Shown in pieces: positions 43,903 to 51,560 of a stretch of 64,000 bases of DNA (position 1 is its first letter; the number at the start of each line of letters is the position of its first letter). The notes beneath the pieces are model-generated. The model was not told where the DNA came from. It worked only from the letters and a program-made list of their open reading frames with translations, and searched no databases. The DNA is from JAUIAI01 sp050633665 (lineage in GTDB: Bacteria; Pseudomonadota; Gammaproteobacteria; Burkholderiales; Burkholderiaceae_E): the NCBI GenBank assembly GCA_050633665.1, contig JBOEGY010000002.1:310001-374000 (forward strand). The letters are read 5' to 3'. A program made the position numbers and the translations under genes.

Positions 43903-44537
43903 GACGGCCACCGCAGCAGTTCATCGACCAGCGCGGTGATTTCGCGCGCGGCGGAGCTGTCGGGCGCCGTCTCGCGTGCGAGCCGGCCAGCGGCCACGCT
44001 GTCGGCGAACACGATGCGCTGATGCACTTCCGCGTGCAGCGCAGGAAGCGGCTGCTCGGTCAGCGCGCTGCGTGCTTCGCGCCCGATCACGGTGGTGCTG
44101 ACGCGCCGATTGATGACGAAGGCCGAGCGCAGCGCAGGCCGGAACACCTGTGCCTCGCGGATCAGCGCCACCATCTCGGCAGAAGCCCAGAGGTCGTAGG
44201 GGCTGGGCTGCACCGGAATCAGCACGCGCTCTGCCGCCAGCAGCGCGGAGCGCGCCAAGGCGGCGATGCGCGGCGGCCCGTCGATGACGACGTGATCGGC
44301 TCGCCTGGCGAGGTCTGGCGCCTCCTGGTGCAAGGTTTCGCGTGCCAGGCCCACGGCGCCGAACAGCCTTGGCAAGCCTTGCTGGCTTCTGCGCTGCGTC
44401 CAGTCCAGCGCGGAGCCTTGCGGGTCGGCATCCAGCAGGATGACCGACTGCCCGCGCATCGCCAGCTCGCCGGCGATGTGGGTGGCAAGCGTGGTCTTGC
44501 CCACGCCGCCTTTCTGGTTGAGCAGCGCGACGATCAT
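43899..44537 (-). CDS. parA: ParA-type partition ATPase
   Basis: 212 residues from the ATG at 44537. Deviant Walker A LNQKGGVGKTTLATHIAGEL is at the N-terminus, switch I ILLDADPQGSALDW follows, and Walker B is HVVIDGPPR. It is a short, type Ib-like ParA without an N-terminal DNA-binding domain. It should help maintain the excised or replicating element. The leader upstream holds the iterons and an AT-rich stretch; the next gene is a small ribbon-helix-helix protein. Confidence 0.92.
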   Translation of the reverse strand: MIVALLNQKGGVGKTTLATHIAGELAMRGQSVILLDADPQGSALDWTQRRSQQGLPRLFGAVGLARETLHQEAPDLARRADHVVIDGPPRIAALARSALLAAERVLIPVQPSPYDLWASAEMVALIREAQVFRPALRSAFVINRRVSTTVIGREARSALTEQPLPALHAEVHQRIVFADSVAAGRLARETAPDSSAAREITALVDELLRWPS

Positions 44538-44622
44538 GGCCTGGCCCTCCGCGTTGGAAAGTCCGGCTGTTGCTGCTGGTTTTCGTGCCGCGTGGTGGTT
44601 GTCCACCGAGGCGCGGCGCTTC

Positions 44623-44661
44623 TACTAAAAGTTAGAGAATTTAAGTTAGGGAAGTTAAGGG
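44623..44661. repeat. AT-rich short repeats beside the iterons
   Basis: AAGTTAGAGAA (44629-44639) and AAGTTAGGGAA (44643-44653) lie 14 bp apart, followed by a weaker third unit, GTTAAGGGA. This AT-rich patch stands out from the GC-rich background and is ~40 bp from the first iteron, so it could be the DNA-unwinding element of an origin or the parA promoter. Confidence 0.5.
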
Positions 44662-44702
44662 ACGCCGAAACCCGCGCCAGCATTGGCTTTGCGGCCGATA
44701 GA

Positions 44703-44766
44703 CACGCCTGATAGCACGACAGTCCCACGCCTGATAGCACGATACCTGGCACGCCTGATAGCACGA
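44703..44766. repeat. Three 17-bp iterons between repA and parA
   Basis: CACGCCTGATAGCACGA occurs exactly at 44703-44719, 44726-44742 and 44750-44766, with spacers of 6 and 7 bp (centre spacing 23-24 bp, about two helical turns). Direct repeats of this kind next to a replication initiator gene are typical RepA binding sites. They also lie in the parA leader, so a partition or regulatory site is an alternative. Confidence 0.85.
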
Positions 44767-44790
44767 GCCCGTCCACAGGCTTTGTCCCGG

Positions 44791-45642
44791 TTATCCCCGT
44801 GCCGTTTGCGGCACGGGCCGGAAGGTCAGCAGCTCGGCGCCATCCAGTCGCTCGATGCCCAGCACGTAGCCCGGCAGCGACTGCCGCGCGACCAGCGCAC
44901 GCAGGTCGCAGGCGAAGTCGTAAGGCTTCGCGGTGCTGCCCGACTTGCGGTGCAGGTGCCTGAAGTCGAACTGCCAGCCGCCCGGCTGGCGCCCACCGTG
45001 CTTGCGCACCAGCCGGTACAGCCATCGCTCGATCCCGCCCGTCAGCCGGAAATACGCCGGGTCGATGGTCAGCACCAGGGCGGCGTCCATGACGCCGGCA
45101 AAGAACCAGTCCGGCAGGATCAATTCGAGTCCCAAGGGCGTGCCCTTGGCATCGGCCAGCTCCTTCCACTCGTTGATCCACGAGAAGCGATGCAGCCGTC
45201 TTCCCGTGGTCTCGCGGATCGACGTGGCCACCGTCGTGGACTGAAGACGATCCAGCGCGGCCTTGAGGCGCTGGTAGTCGCGCAGCGACGTACCGCGCCC
45301 GATGAAGCGCAGAATCTCGTAGGGCGTGGCCTGCATCAGCCGCGATGGGCGCAAGCCCGCGTCGCGCGCCTCCACGATCTGCGAGGCCGCCCAGATCAGC
45401 ACGTCCGCGTCCCAAATCGTCGCGATGCCATGCTCCTGCGTGCCCTCCACGCGGATCGTGATGCCGCTGGCGCGGAAGTCGATAGGCGCCACGCGCCGCG
45501 ACTTCGCCAGCGAGAAGAACGGAAAGGCCATCAAGTCCTGGCTGTCGCGCGGCGCCATGTCGCCCGGCAGGGCGCGGAACAGGTCGAGCTGTTCGCGCTC
45601 CGGCACGGGCGGCTGCCGGAACGGCAGCGCAGAGCTGGACAT
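44791..45642 (-). CDS. repA: Replication initiator protein RepA
   Basis: 283 residues from the ATG at 45642. The sequence matches the plasmid RepA/RPA replication-initiator family: LMAFPFFSLAKSRRVAPIDF, WDADVLIWAASQIVEARD, TPYEILRFIGRGTSLRDYQR and FDFRHLHRKSGS. It probably binds the iterons found 25 bp beyond its stop and starts replication of the excised element. It lies 26 bp after the excisionase-like gene, so the two may be co-transcribed. Confidence 0.9.
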   Translation of the reverse strand: MSSSALPFRQPPVPEREQLDLFRALPGDMAPRDSQDLMAFPFFSLAKSRRVAPIDFRASGITIRVEGTQEHGIATIWDADVLIWAASQIVEARDAGLRPSRLMQATPYEILRFIGRGTSLRDYQRLKAALDRLQSTTVATSIRETTGRRLHRFSWINEWKELADAKGTPLGLELILPDWFFAGVMDAALVLTIDPAYFRLTGGIERWLYRLVRKHGGRQPGGWQFDFRHLHRKSGSTAKPYDFACDLRALVARQSLPGYVLGIERLDGAELLTFRPVPQTARG

Positions 45643-45668
45643 GGCGAAGGCCACCCGCGCGCCAGCGG

Positions 45669-45959
45669 TCAGCGCGCACGGCCGTCCGCCGAGTGCTGCT
45701 CGGCGTATTCGGGATCGGACGTGGTTTCGTAGCTGCGCTCGGCGGCCCAAGCATCGAGGTCAGCCACGGCGTACATAACGCGGCGGCCGAACTTGCGGAA
45801 CTTGGGGCCGCCACCTAGCACGCGCTGCTTCTCCAGCGTGCGCGGCGACAGCCGCAGATAGTCGGCGGCTTCGTCGTTGGTCAGATAACGCTGTGGCTGC
45901 GCGGCAGCGGCCGGGTTGGTTGCGAGTGCGGCAGCAGGCCGCAAGGGAGCAGGACGCAT
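45669..45959 (-). CDS. Helix-turn-helix protein, AlpA/excisionase type
   Basis: 96 residues from the ATG at 45959. After a Pro/Ala-rich start, the segment YLTNDEAADYLRLSPRTLEK then FRKFGRRVMYAVADLDAWAA is the MerR-like winged helix of AlpA/excisionase-type proteins. In related elements this gene precedes repA. It may control repA or take part in excision. Confidence 0.85.
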   Translation of the reverse strand: MRPAPLRPAAALATNPAAAAQPQRYLTNDEAADYLRLSPRTLEKQRVLGGGPKFRKFGRRVMYAVADLDAWAAERSYETTSDPEYAEQHSADGRAR

Positions 45960-46042
45960 GGTGAGAACCTCCATCGGTTGCAGGGCTCCGGCCACACAGC
46001 GCAACCGGATGGAGGCAGTCTCAGAAAACGAAGCGCTCCTGC

Positions 46043-46792
46043 TCAGGGTCGTTTTGCGTCCCCTTCAAAACGACCCTTCTCAAGCGGTGGGAGGTGTGCT
46101 AAGGCGCGATAGCCGCCGCGCATCAGTGCATCGCCGCGCCGTACCAGGCGGCGCACTTTGGAGCGCAGGCCGCCGTCGCTGTACCAACCGGCCACGGCAT
46201 CGGTACCGAACAAGCCCTCCGCCACCTCGCGCAAGGACGCGCCCGCCAGGGTCGCGTCGAGCGCCTGCAAGGTGTGCAGCTCCCGCAGCGCTGCAGGGGG
46301 CGGCCTGGGCCGTGCCATCGGCGCAGGCGTGTCAAGCACATGCGTGGCCCCACGGCCACGATAGGTATGGGCCACGGCCATCCCGTCCTCCACGCCAGGC
46401 GCCAGCGAGAAGCGCAGGCAATGGCCGGGGCTGCGCGCGGTCAGCGCCAGCCCCTTGCCGTCGTGGAGCAGTTGCTTGTGGCCGGGGATGCGCCAGAAGG
46501 CGAAGGTAGCGGCATCCTGCGGCGGATCGGCGTCGGGGTAGAGCTGCACCACGGCCTCATGGCCGGGGAGCCAGGCTGGATGCGCCTCACGCGCATCCAG
46601 GGCCGGGTCTTCCAGCAGACGCAAGCCCCAGTGGTGCGCAGCATCTGGGCGGCTTGCATGGCGCAGCCAGTCGAGCCGGTAGTCGGGATGGCGGCGCAGG
46701 TACTCCCAGGCCAGCGCGAGCGTGTCCAAGCACAGGACGTAGAGGTAGGCGGCGGTCGGATACCAGTGCGCGAGGTGGTGCGGCTCGGCCAT
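46043..46792 (-). CDS. DUF2285 protein with N-terminal DUF6499-like segment
   Basis: 249 residues. The N-terminus contains AWEYLRRHPDYRLDWL, the short motif of the 'transcriptional regulator domain' found ahead of DUF2285, and the C-terminal ~90 residues (LHTLQALDATLAGASLREVA then GLRSKVRRLVRRGDALMRGGY) are DUF2285, a helix-turn-helix-like fold. It is a common ICE backbone gene upstream of the excisionase/repA pair and probably binds DNA. Confidence 0.85.
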   Translation of the reverse strand: MAEPHHLAHWYPTAAYLYVLCLDTLALAWEYLRRHPDYRLDWLRHASRPDAAHHWGLRLLEDPALDAREAHPAWLPGHEAVVQLYPDADPPQDAATFAFWRIPGHKQLLHDGKGLALTARSPGHCLRFSLAPGVEDGMAVAHTYRGRGATHVLDTPAPMARPRPPPAALRELHTLQALDATLAGASLREVAEGLFGTDAVAGWYSDGGLRSKVRRLVRRGDALMRGGYRALAHLPPLEKGRFEGDAKRP

Positions 46793-47133
46793 GACGAAAA
46801 CTCCCGTAGAGCAGGACTGCCGTCACAGGGTTCACATGCAAACGTCACCGCATCGAACTAGCATCCAATCGTGAATAAGCTGGTAGATTAGTAACTTGCG
46901 TGTCAAGACGAAAAGCATCCGATGGATTGCGTGGATCGTCTGAATGCGACGGTGGCGCGCGAGGAAATGCGGCCTCCTGCGATATCCACCGTGCCTCATG
47001 GCGCGGCCGGCGTCATGACCGTTTGCGTCAGGGCAGCACTGGTTTGGTGCAACAGTGCGGACTAAGACCTAACAGGTCTGGAGCAAGACCGAAATAGTCT
47101 CAATGCGCCCGGCTTGGCCGTGGCGCGAGCGGC
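46793..47133. other. 341-bp regulatory gap upstream of the DUF2285 gene
   Basis: No gene is supported. The left part should hold the promoter of the DUF2285-excisionase-repA set. Near the right end lie two related imperfect dyads built from AAGACC and AGTCT/GGTCT (47063-47100). Confidence 0.5.
47063..47100. promoter_or_regulatory. Two tandem AAGACC...TCT dyads
   Basis: AGACCT (47065-47070) and AGGTCT (47074-47079) form a perfect 6-bp dyad with a 3-bp gap. A second, weaker copy, AGAC (47086-47089) with GTCT (47097-47100), follows 21 bp later. They lie between the DUF2285 gene and a DUF2958 gene and look like a two-site operator. Confidence 0.4.
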
Positions 47134-47481
47134 TCAATCGAGGACGGAACCGTTCTCCTGGGCCAGCCGCAGGTATTCCGACAACGGGCGCACCGCCCGG
47201 AAATACCGGTCCCGCATCACGGGCTGCTGGCGCGGCCCGACGATGGAAGCGAGGTCGGACAGCTTGATCTCACCCAGCTCGGGCATCCCCAACCCCAGGT
47301 CGATCAGGCCATAGGCCGTGTCGCCATCGGCGGGGTCGAGCGACACCAGCAGCCAGGTGGCGTGCGCGTCCGGGGTGAACAACCGCACCACGGGCAGCGG
47401 GTCGATGACTTGGCCAGCGGCCCGGACCCGGCCGTATTCCAGCAGTTGCTTGTGCTCGTCCTCGGTGATGAGCCTGTTCAT
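47134..47481 (-). CDS. DUF2958 protein (first copy)
   Basis: 115 residues from the ATG at 47481. Matches DUF2958: PLPVVRLFTPDAHATWLLVS, DTAYGLIDLGLGMPELGEIK and a C-terminal DRYFRAVRPLSEYLRLAQ. These soluble proteins are common in ICEs and plasmids; function is unknown. A diverged paralogue is encoded at 55352-55702. It is divergent from the XRE regulator gene across a 223-bp leader. Confidence 0.88.
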   Translation of the reverse strand: MNRLITEDEHKQLLEYGRVRAAGQVIDPLPVVRLFTPDAHATWLLVSLDPADGDTAYGLIDLGLGMPELGEIKLSDLASIVGPRQQPVMRDRYFRAVRPLSEYLRLAQENGSVLD

Positions 47482-47641
47482 GGGCACCCCCTCATTCGCA
47501 CAAAACCGCCGAAGCGCGAAACCGCAAAACCGTATCGGCGGGTTTAAGGAAAGCCACGGAAGCGGCTTTGCGCTTCCGTCCAAAACCGCAGCTACGGATT
47601 TCCGTAAAAGCACAGAAGCGGCAGGCCAGCATGAATGAACA

Positions 47642-47662
47642 CTATAGATTGTAGCCCTATAG
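47642..47662. promoter_or_regulatory. CTATAG-N9-CTATAG operator of the XRE regulator
   Basis: Two exact copies of the palindrome CTATAG (47642-47647 and 47657-47662), centres 15 bp apart, lie 43-63 bp upstream of the XRE start. They resemble the TATAG-type C-boxes bound by restriction-modification controller proteins, a related XRE group, so autoregulation is likely. Confidence 0.55.
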
Positions 47663-47704
47663 GGCGCAATCGACTGTCATCTTGGATTTTGGGGAGATCC
47701 AGGG

Positions 47705-47998
47705 TTGGCAGCAAAACATACATTGTCGGAGGCACTAAAGACCATCAGGAAAGCGCGTGGATTGAGCCAGGAAGCGTTCTCTGACGTGTCCAGCCGCACC
47801 TACATGAGCACGCTGGAGCGCGACCTGAAGAGCCCCACGTTGAGCAAGCTGGCCGAGCTGTGCGAAGTCATGGAAGTGCATCCGCTCACGCTGCTGACGC
47901 TGGCTTATGCGGGCGACAACCTGCAGCAGGCCGATCAGCTTCTGGCGCAGGTGCGCCAGGAGTTGGAGACTGTGGCGAAAAAGAGTGACAGGCCATAG
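47705..47998 (+). CDS. Small XRE-family regulator (controller-protein-like)
   Basis: 97 residues from a TTG at 47705 with an upstream GGGGAG. A lambda-repressor-like helix-turn-helix fills residues ~8-65: LKTIRKARGLSQEAFSDVSS, RTYMSTLERDLKSPTLSKLA. The YMSTLERDLKSP stretch is also typical of C proteins of restriction-modification systems. The remainder is a helical tail (ADQLLAQVRQELETV). Twin CTATAG sites in its leader are likely its operator. It is the only plus-strand gene in this backbone section apart from a short one at 55066. Confidence 0.88.
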   Translation: MAAKHTLSEALKTIRKARGLSQEAFSDVSSRTYMSTLERDLKSPTLSKLAELCEVMEVHPLTLLTLAYAGDNLQQADQLLAQVRQELETVAKKSDRP

Positions 47999-48004
47999 CG
48001 CGCT

Positions 48005-48229
48005 GGCGCTGGCATGGCCGATCCGGCTCAGCCGGTTCGGGGTGTCGAGGGGCGCCAAGCTCTGCGCGGCGGGGATAGCCCGCAGGGCTTTCCCCCGGAG
48101 GCAAGCGAAGCGCGCAGCGCCGCAGGCGCGAAGGCGGGAGGGATTGAAGCCGAATGGCCGTGACGCCGCAGGTGGCACGGGGCGCAGCCCGCAAAGCCCC
48201 GTGGTGCGCAGCACCGACCCGCCCGCATC
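48005..48229. repeat. Imperfect ~220-bp repeat element, copy 1
   Basis: Shares long stretches with 49235-49452, including GAGGGGCGCCAAGCT, GCGCAGCGCCGCAGGCGCGA and GGCACGGGGCGCAGCCCG. Inside is a hairpin, GGGGATAGCCC (48071-48081) with GGGCTTTCCCC (48085-48095), one mismatch, conserved in position in copy 2. It is non-coding and could be a structured RNA or repeated DNA element. Confidence 0.75.
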
Positions 48230-48329
48230 TACATCTGCAAACTCAAATCGCGAACCTGCCGCCAGGCGATTTATGGCGGGCCAGACATCTCCTGGCCTTG
48301 CCCCTGAGCAGCACTACATAAACAGCACT

Positions 48330-48355
48330 GCGCCCCGCCGCAAAGGGCGGGGCGC
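48330..48355 (-). terminator. Strong hairpin after the DUF736 gene
   Basis: GCGCCCCGCC (48330-48339) pairs perfectly with 48346-48355 around a 6-base loop, 8 bp past the DUF736 stop. On the minus strand a short TGCTGTTT follows, so it probably ends that transcript. Confidence 0.6.
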
Positions 48356-48363
48356 GGCGGCCG

Positions 48364-48678
48364 TCAGGCCGCCTGGGGCTTGCTGCGCGACCAGATCAGG
48401 TCGTGCGTGCCGTCCTCGCCTTCGATCAGGCGGGCATAGACCGTGGCCGGGAACGAAGGATCGTCGAGGGTCACCGATACGTAGCTCCGGCCGGCCTCGC
48501 TGGTCTTCTTCCATGCCGCGCCGATGTCGTGGCTGGCGGCCTGGACGCGGAAGTCCGGGGCTTTCTCGTTGTCCCCCTTGTCGTTGGGCACCAGCTTGAG
48601 CTTGACGTTGAGCATCAGGGTGCGAAGCGTGCCGGTGAAGCCGTCTTTGTCTGCGGTGAAGCTGCCGATGTTGGCCAT
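48364..48678 (-). CDS. DUF736 protein
   Basis: 104 residues from the ATG at 48678, with an AAGGAG ribosome-binding site. Starts MANIGSFTADKDGFTGTLRT and contains GAAWKKTSEAGRSYVSVTLD and YARLIEGEDGTHDLIWSR, the DUF736 pattern, a small beta-rich protein found in most proteobacterial ICEs and many plasmids. Function is unknown. It is flanked on both sides by copies of the same non-coding repeat. Confidence 0.92.
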   Translation of the reverse strand: MANIGSFTADKDGFTGTLRTLMLNVKLKLVPNDKGDNEKAPDFRVQAASHDIGAAWKKTSEAGRSYVSVTLDDPSFPATVYARLIEGEDGTHDLIWSRSKPQAA

Positions 48679-49595
48679 GATGAAACTCCTTTTGGTTGAA
48701 CAAGGTTCGCGCCCATCGCGTCCTTGTTGTGATCCGGTCGGCGGGGGACGGGCGGGCTGCACCGCTTGCGGTCGAAACGCAGTGGAGAGCCGGGAGGCGA
48801 AAAGAATTTGGCCCGCGAGGAATGCGCGCAGCGCAGGGGAAATTGTTTTCGCCGGACGGTTGCAGCCATGAAGCCCGAGGCGCAGCCGCGCCACCGCCAG
48901 GATTCACAACAACACAAGGACGCCTTGGGCCGAACCGCTCCAAAAGGAGATGGGGCCGACTCGGCATCCCCGCACGAAGGCTGCACCGGCTCGCTCCCAA
49001 ACGCGGGCCAGGTCAAGACCCCAACGACAGGCGCGAAAGCCCCTGCCGAACTTTGCGGTGCCAGTCTTGAGGCGTGGCGTGGAAGCTCCATAGCGATGCC
49101 GGGCGGGATGTCCATGAACCGTCCTTCGTGACGTGATGGGCAAGAACCGCCAGCGTTGAGGACGGCGCGCATTCGCACAACCTGCCGCAGCAAGCCTCGG
49201 CGTACCCGTCACGCCCTGCCGGTTGCGGCGGGGGCGCTGGCCCGGCCGATCCGGCAACGCCGGTTCGGCGGTATTCGAGGGGCGCCAAGCTGCGCGCGGC
49301 GGGGATAGCCCGTAAGGCTTTCCCCTGGAGGCAAGCGGAGCGCGCAGCGCCGCAGGCGCGAAGATGTGAGTGGATTGAAGCCGGATGGCCGTGACGGCGA
49401 AGTCGGCACGGGGCGCAGCCCGAAAGCCCGGCGGTGCATCGCACCGACACGCTCAATCATCTTGGGCGCCGTATCAAAAGCCACAGGGAGCACGACGCCA
49501 GAGAACGGCCCATGCTGCCCCTCACAGCAGGTCAAACCTGTTGCTCGATGAGTTGACCTACGAGGGGCAACTCTCGGTCGCGATTCGCCTCGGTT
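48679..49595. other. 917-bp region without a supported gene
   Basis: Between the DUF736 start and the stop of an orphan gene. Open frames exist on both strands but they lack recognisable families and plausible start signals and cross the repeat. It contains the DUF736 promoter region and repeat copy 2 (49235-49452). Direct evidence for anything else is lacking. Confidence 0.5.
49235..49452. repeat. Imperfect ~220-bp repeat element, copy 2
   Basis: Second copy of the element at 48005-48229, same orientation. The internal hairpin is kept: GGGGATAGCC (49301-49310) with GGCTTTCCCC (49316-49325). The copies differ by scattered substitutions and small indels, so they are not a recent duplication. 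Confidence 0.75.
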
Positions 49596-50951
49596 CTATT
49601 CTTTGACTGAAATCAGAGTAACGGAGCCGAATGGTTGCCACTCGGGGACGCGCGACACAAGTTGTCCGTCGCCCCGCAGCCAGTGGTGCGCAGCCCCCGG
49701 AAGCATTTCAGGGCGCAGTGGGTACGCAGCATTTGGATTGTGATACACGTCCATTCCCTCCATCCAAGTCTCACTGTAGTCAGGAGAGTTCACATTGTGA
49801 ATAAAGGTCGTCGGCAGCTCCGAGTTCGGATCACGGTTGGCGGCAGTCCCTTCGCGTACCAGTTGGACACGATTGGAACCAAAGCCCGCAAGGACTCCCA
49901 TGCGGTTGAACTTGGAGATGGTGGCACTTGCGTTGGAAATCACAGCGCTGATGTTCTCTGCACCAGGCAACGCAAAGAAGCCGGATGCCACGGTCTTCGG
50001 CCCCCAGACATGGGTTGCGATCTTCGTTGGGGTGATGACGAGTTTGTCCTCGGCATCCTTATGCCAGTCCCACACCCTTCCGTACAGGTAGATAGGTAGC
50101 GCCGTCCTGCTCATGACCATGGAGTTAGGAGCGTGGAAGTCCTGGATGGCGAATACGAGCGGACGATCCTTGACGTTCTCCTTTTCCCAGTATTTCTTGC
50201 CGAGTTTGGCGGTCAGCGGTCCCGCATATCGGATAGGCATGTACTGCCTCTGAAATTCCTGTATCTGCTCATTCGTATCCAGAGGCGGAGGCGGCACAAG
50301 TTCGCCGGCGGGAGTGCGACTGGGATTCACGGTGGTGGCTTCAATACAAAACTCACCGAAGGCACTTCTTGCGCAAAAGTCCGGCATGGCGAACGTCTTG
50401 TCAAAGATGTAGCCGGACTCGACCAGCGCGGCGAACAGGTACAACTCCCACAGTCTGCTGTCGAAGCCAGTTGTCTGAAACTGCTCAACGAAATTGCCGT
50501 CCGCGTCCTCATACCAGCGCATCATGGGTTTCATCAACTCAACGGCGGGTGAGTAGCCCTCAAGCGATCTGATGGTCGCGAAATCGCGATTGAGCTTTGC
50601 TTCCGCCACGATGGGGGTGAAGAAATCAACGGGCTTGCCCTTCTCGTCGCCCTGCGCTCGCTGTCTTCCGAAGTCATTGTGAATCTTCTCGACAAGTGCA
50701 GGCGCCATAGCCAAAGCCTCGCCCATCGTCTCGAAGAACTTCGTCATCTCGACCCAGCGATAGCGCTCCTTGAGATCTCGCGCAAGGAGCATCGCCGAGT
50801 AGTCGCCATCCGTGATGTCCCGAATCACAACGACCAGCACCTCCTCGTCGTATGCCTCAAGCCATCGCACCTCCTCTGCCGCAATGAGTGCGCCTGGCTG
50901 CCGGCAGTACGCAGCAAGCGCCTCGAAGCGAACCTGCTTGATATCTTTCAT
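49596..50951 (-). CDS. Orphan protein with restriction-endonuclease-like core
   Basis: 451 residues; I do not recognise the family. Residues ~170-215 read RLWELYLFAALVESGYIFDK, then MPDFCARSAFGEFCIEATTVNP: a Glu in a helix, PDF, then IEAT, which resembles a PD-(D/E)xK core in which the final E-x-K has become E-A-T. No membrane segment or signal peptide is seen. The gene stands alone on the minus strand inside the conserved backbone, between the DUF736 gene and the parB operon, with lower GC than its neighbours, so it is likely inserted cargo, perhaps a defence gene. Confidence 0.65.
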   Translation of the reverse strand: MKDIKQVRFEALAAYCRQPGALIAAEEVRWLEAYDEEVLVVVIRDITDGDYSAMLLARDLKERYRWVEMTKFFETMGEALAMAPALVEKIHNDFGRQRAQGDEKGKPVDFFTPIVAEAKLNRDFATIRSLEGYSPAVELMKPMMRWYEDADGNFVEQFQTTGFDSRLWELYLFAALVESGYIFDKTFAMPDFCARSAFGEFCIEATTVNPSRTPAGELVPPPPLDTNEQIQEFQRQYMPIRYAGPLTAKLGKKYWEKENVKDRPLVFAIQDFHAPNSMVMSRTALPIYLYGRVWDWHKDAEDKLVITPTKIATHVWGPKTVASGFFALPGAENISAVISNASATISKFNRMGVLAGFGSNRVQLVREGTAANRDPNSELPTTFIHNVNSPDYSETWMEGMDVYHNPNAAYPLRPEMLPGAAHHWLRGDGQLVSRVPEWQPFGSVTLISVKE

Positions 50952-51291
50952 TCCTCTCTCCCAAATGACGGCGGTGTGCTCCGATCAGATATCGAATTTC
51001 AGTCCATTCAGAACTGCAAGCACATATCCGATAGAAGGCTCGATAGGCCCAGAATTTCCCCTGGCCAGTTGCACATGCATGCACTATGCCGCATGAGTGA
51101 GCGGCAGAAGCAAGGTGCTGTCGCTGTCTGGAATATCGGCCGCGCATGTCAACGTCGCTGGAATTCCAGCGAAGGCGGCCGTGGGGTGACTGTGGGTCGT
51201 GGTTTGACACCGGGCGCGGCCACCGCCGCGCCCGGATTTTTAAGTTCACTGCGCCCAGGGCGGAACGGCCTGGGCGCAGTGCCGACGGTGG
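50952..51291. other. 340-bp gap with a strong hairpin
   Basis: Upstream of the orphan gene and downstream of the parB operon. It should hold the orphan's promoter; the hairpin at 51247-51281 is the only clear structure. Confidence 0.5.
51247..51281 (-). terminator. 13-bp stem hairpin closing the parB operon
   Basis: CACTGCGCCCAGG (51247-51259) pairs perfectly with 51269-51281 around a 9-base loop, 10 bp past the stop of the small gene at 51292. On the minus strand it is followed by GAACTTAAAAAT rather than a T-run, so termination is likely but not classical. Confidence 0.55.
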
Positions 51292-51504
51292 TTATTCCTT
51301 CGTCTCGATGATCCACCACACGGCGCGCTGCAAGGCGCGGCCCGCGATGGGGTGAATGTCGGTGAGGTCGGCGCGGGCCGTCCAGCCCGAGGGCGGGCGG
51401 TAGCCGCGCACGTCGCCATCGCCGTGCCAGCGGCGGGCGCGCACGGTGCCGGGGGCGTAGATCGCCGCCATGCGCGGGCGGTTGGTGGTGTTGATGGTGG
51501 GCAT
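51292..51504 (-). CDS. Small conserved ICE protein
   Basis: 70 residues from the ATG at 51504. Basic and Trp-rich (GTVRARRWHGDGDVRGYRPP, LQRAVWWIIETKE). It lies 56 bp after parB on the same strand and before a strong hairpin, so it is probably the last gene of the DUF932-parB operon. No family function is known to me; a length of ~70 residues and a position after parB are common in related elements. Confidence 0.7.
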   Translation of the reverse strand: MPTINTTNRPRMAAIYAPGTVRARRWHGDGDVRGYRPPSGWTARADLTDIHPIAGRALQRAVWWIIETKE

Positions 51505-51560
51505 GGTTCGGCTCCCTGCGGCAAAGCGCCCCGGCCGGGGGCGCTTGCCTTCGGCATGGG

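Larger units (their letters stand above)
47999..48363. other. 365-bp gap holding repeat copy 1 and a terminator
   Basis: Lies between the convergent XRE and DUF736 genes. Almost all of it is the ~225-bp repeat element described separately plus the DUF736 terminator. No gene is supported. Confidence 0.6.

Noticed and set aside
44703..44766. CRISPR-like array of short repeats
   Set aside because: Only three 17-bp units with 6-7 bp spacers and no cas genes; spacing and position fit iterons next to repA.
48696..49131. Overlapping plus- and minus-strand frames of 115-190 codons in the gap upstream of DUF736
   Set aside because: None shows a known family or plausible start signals, and several run into the repeat element.
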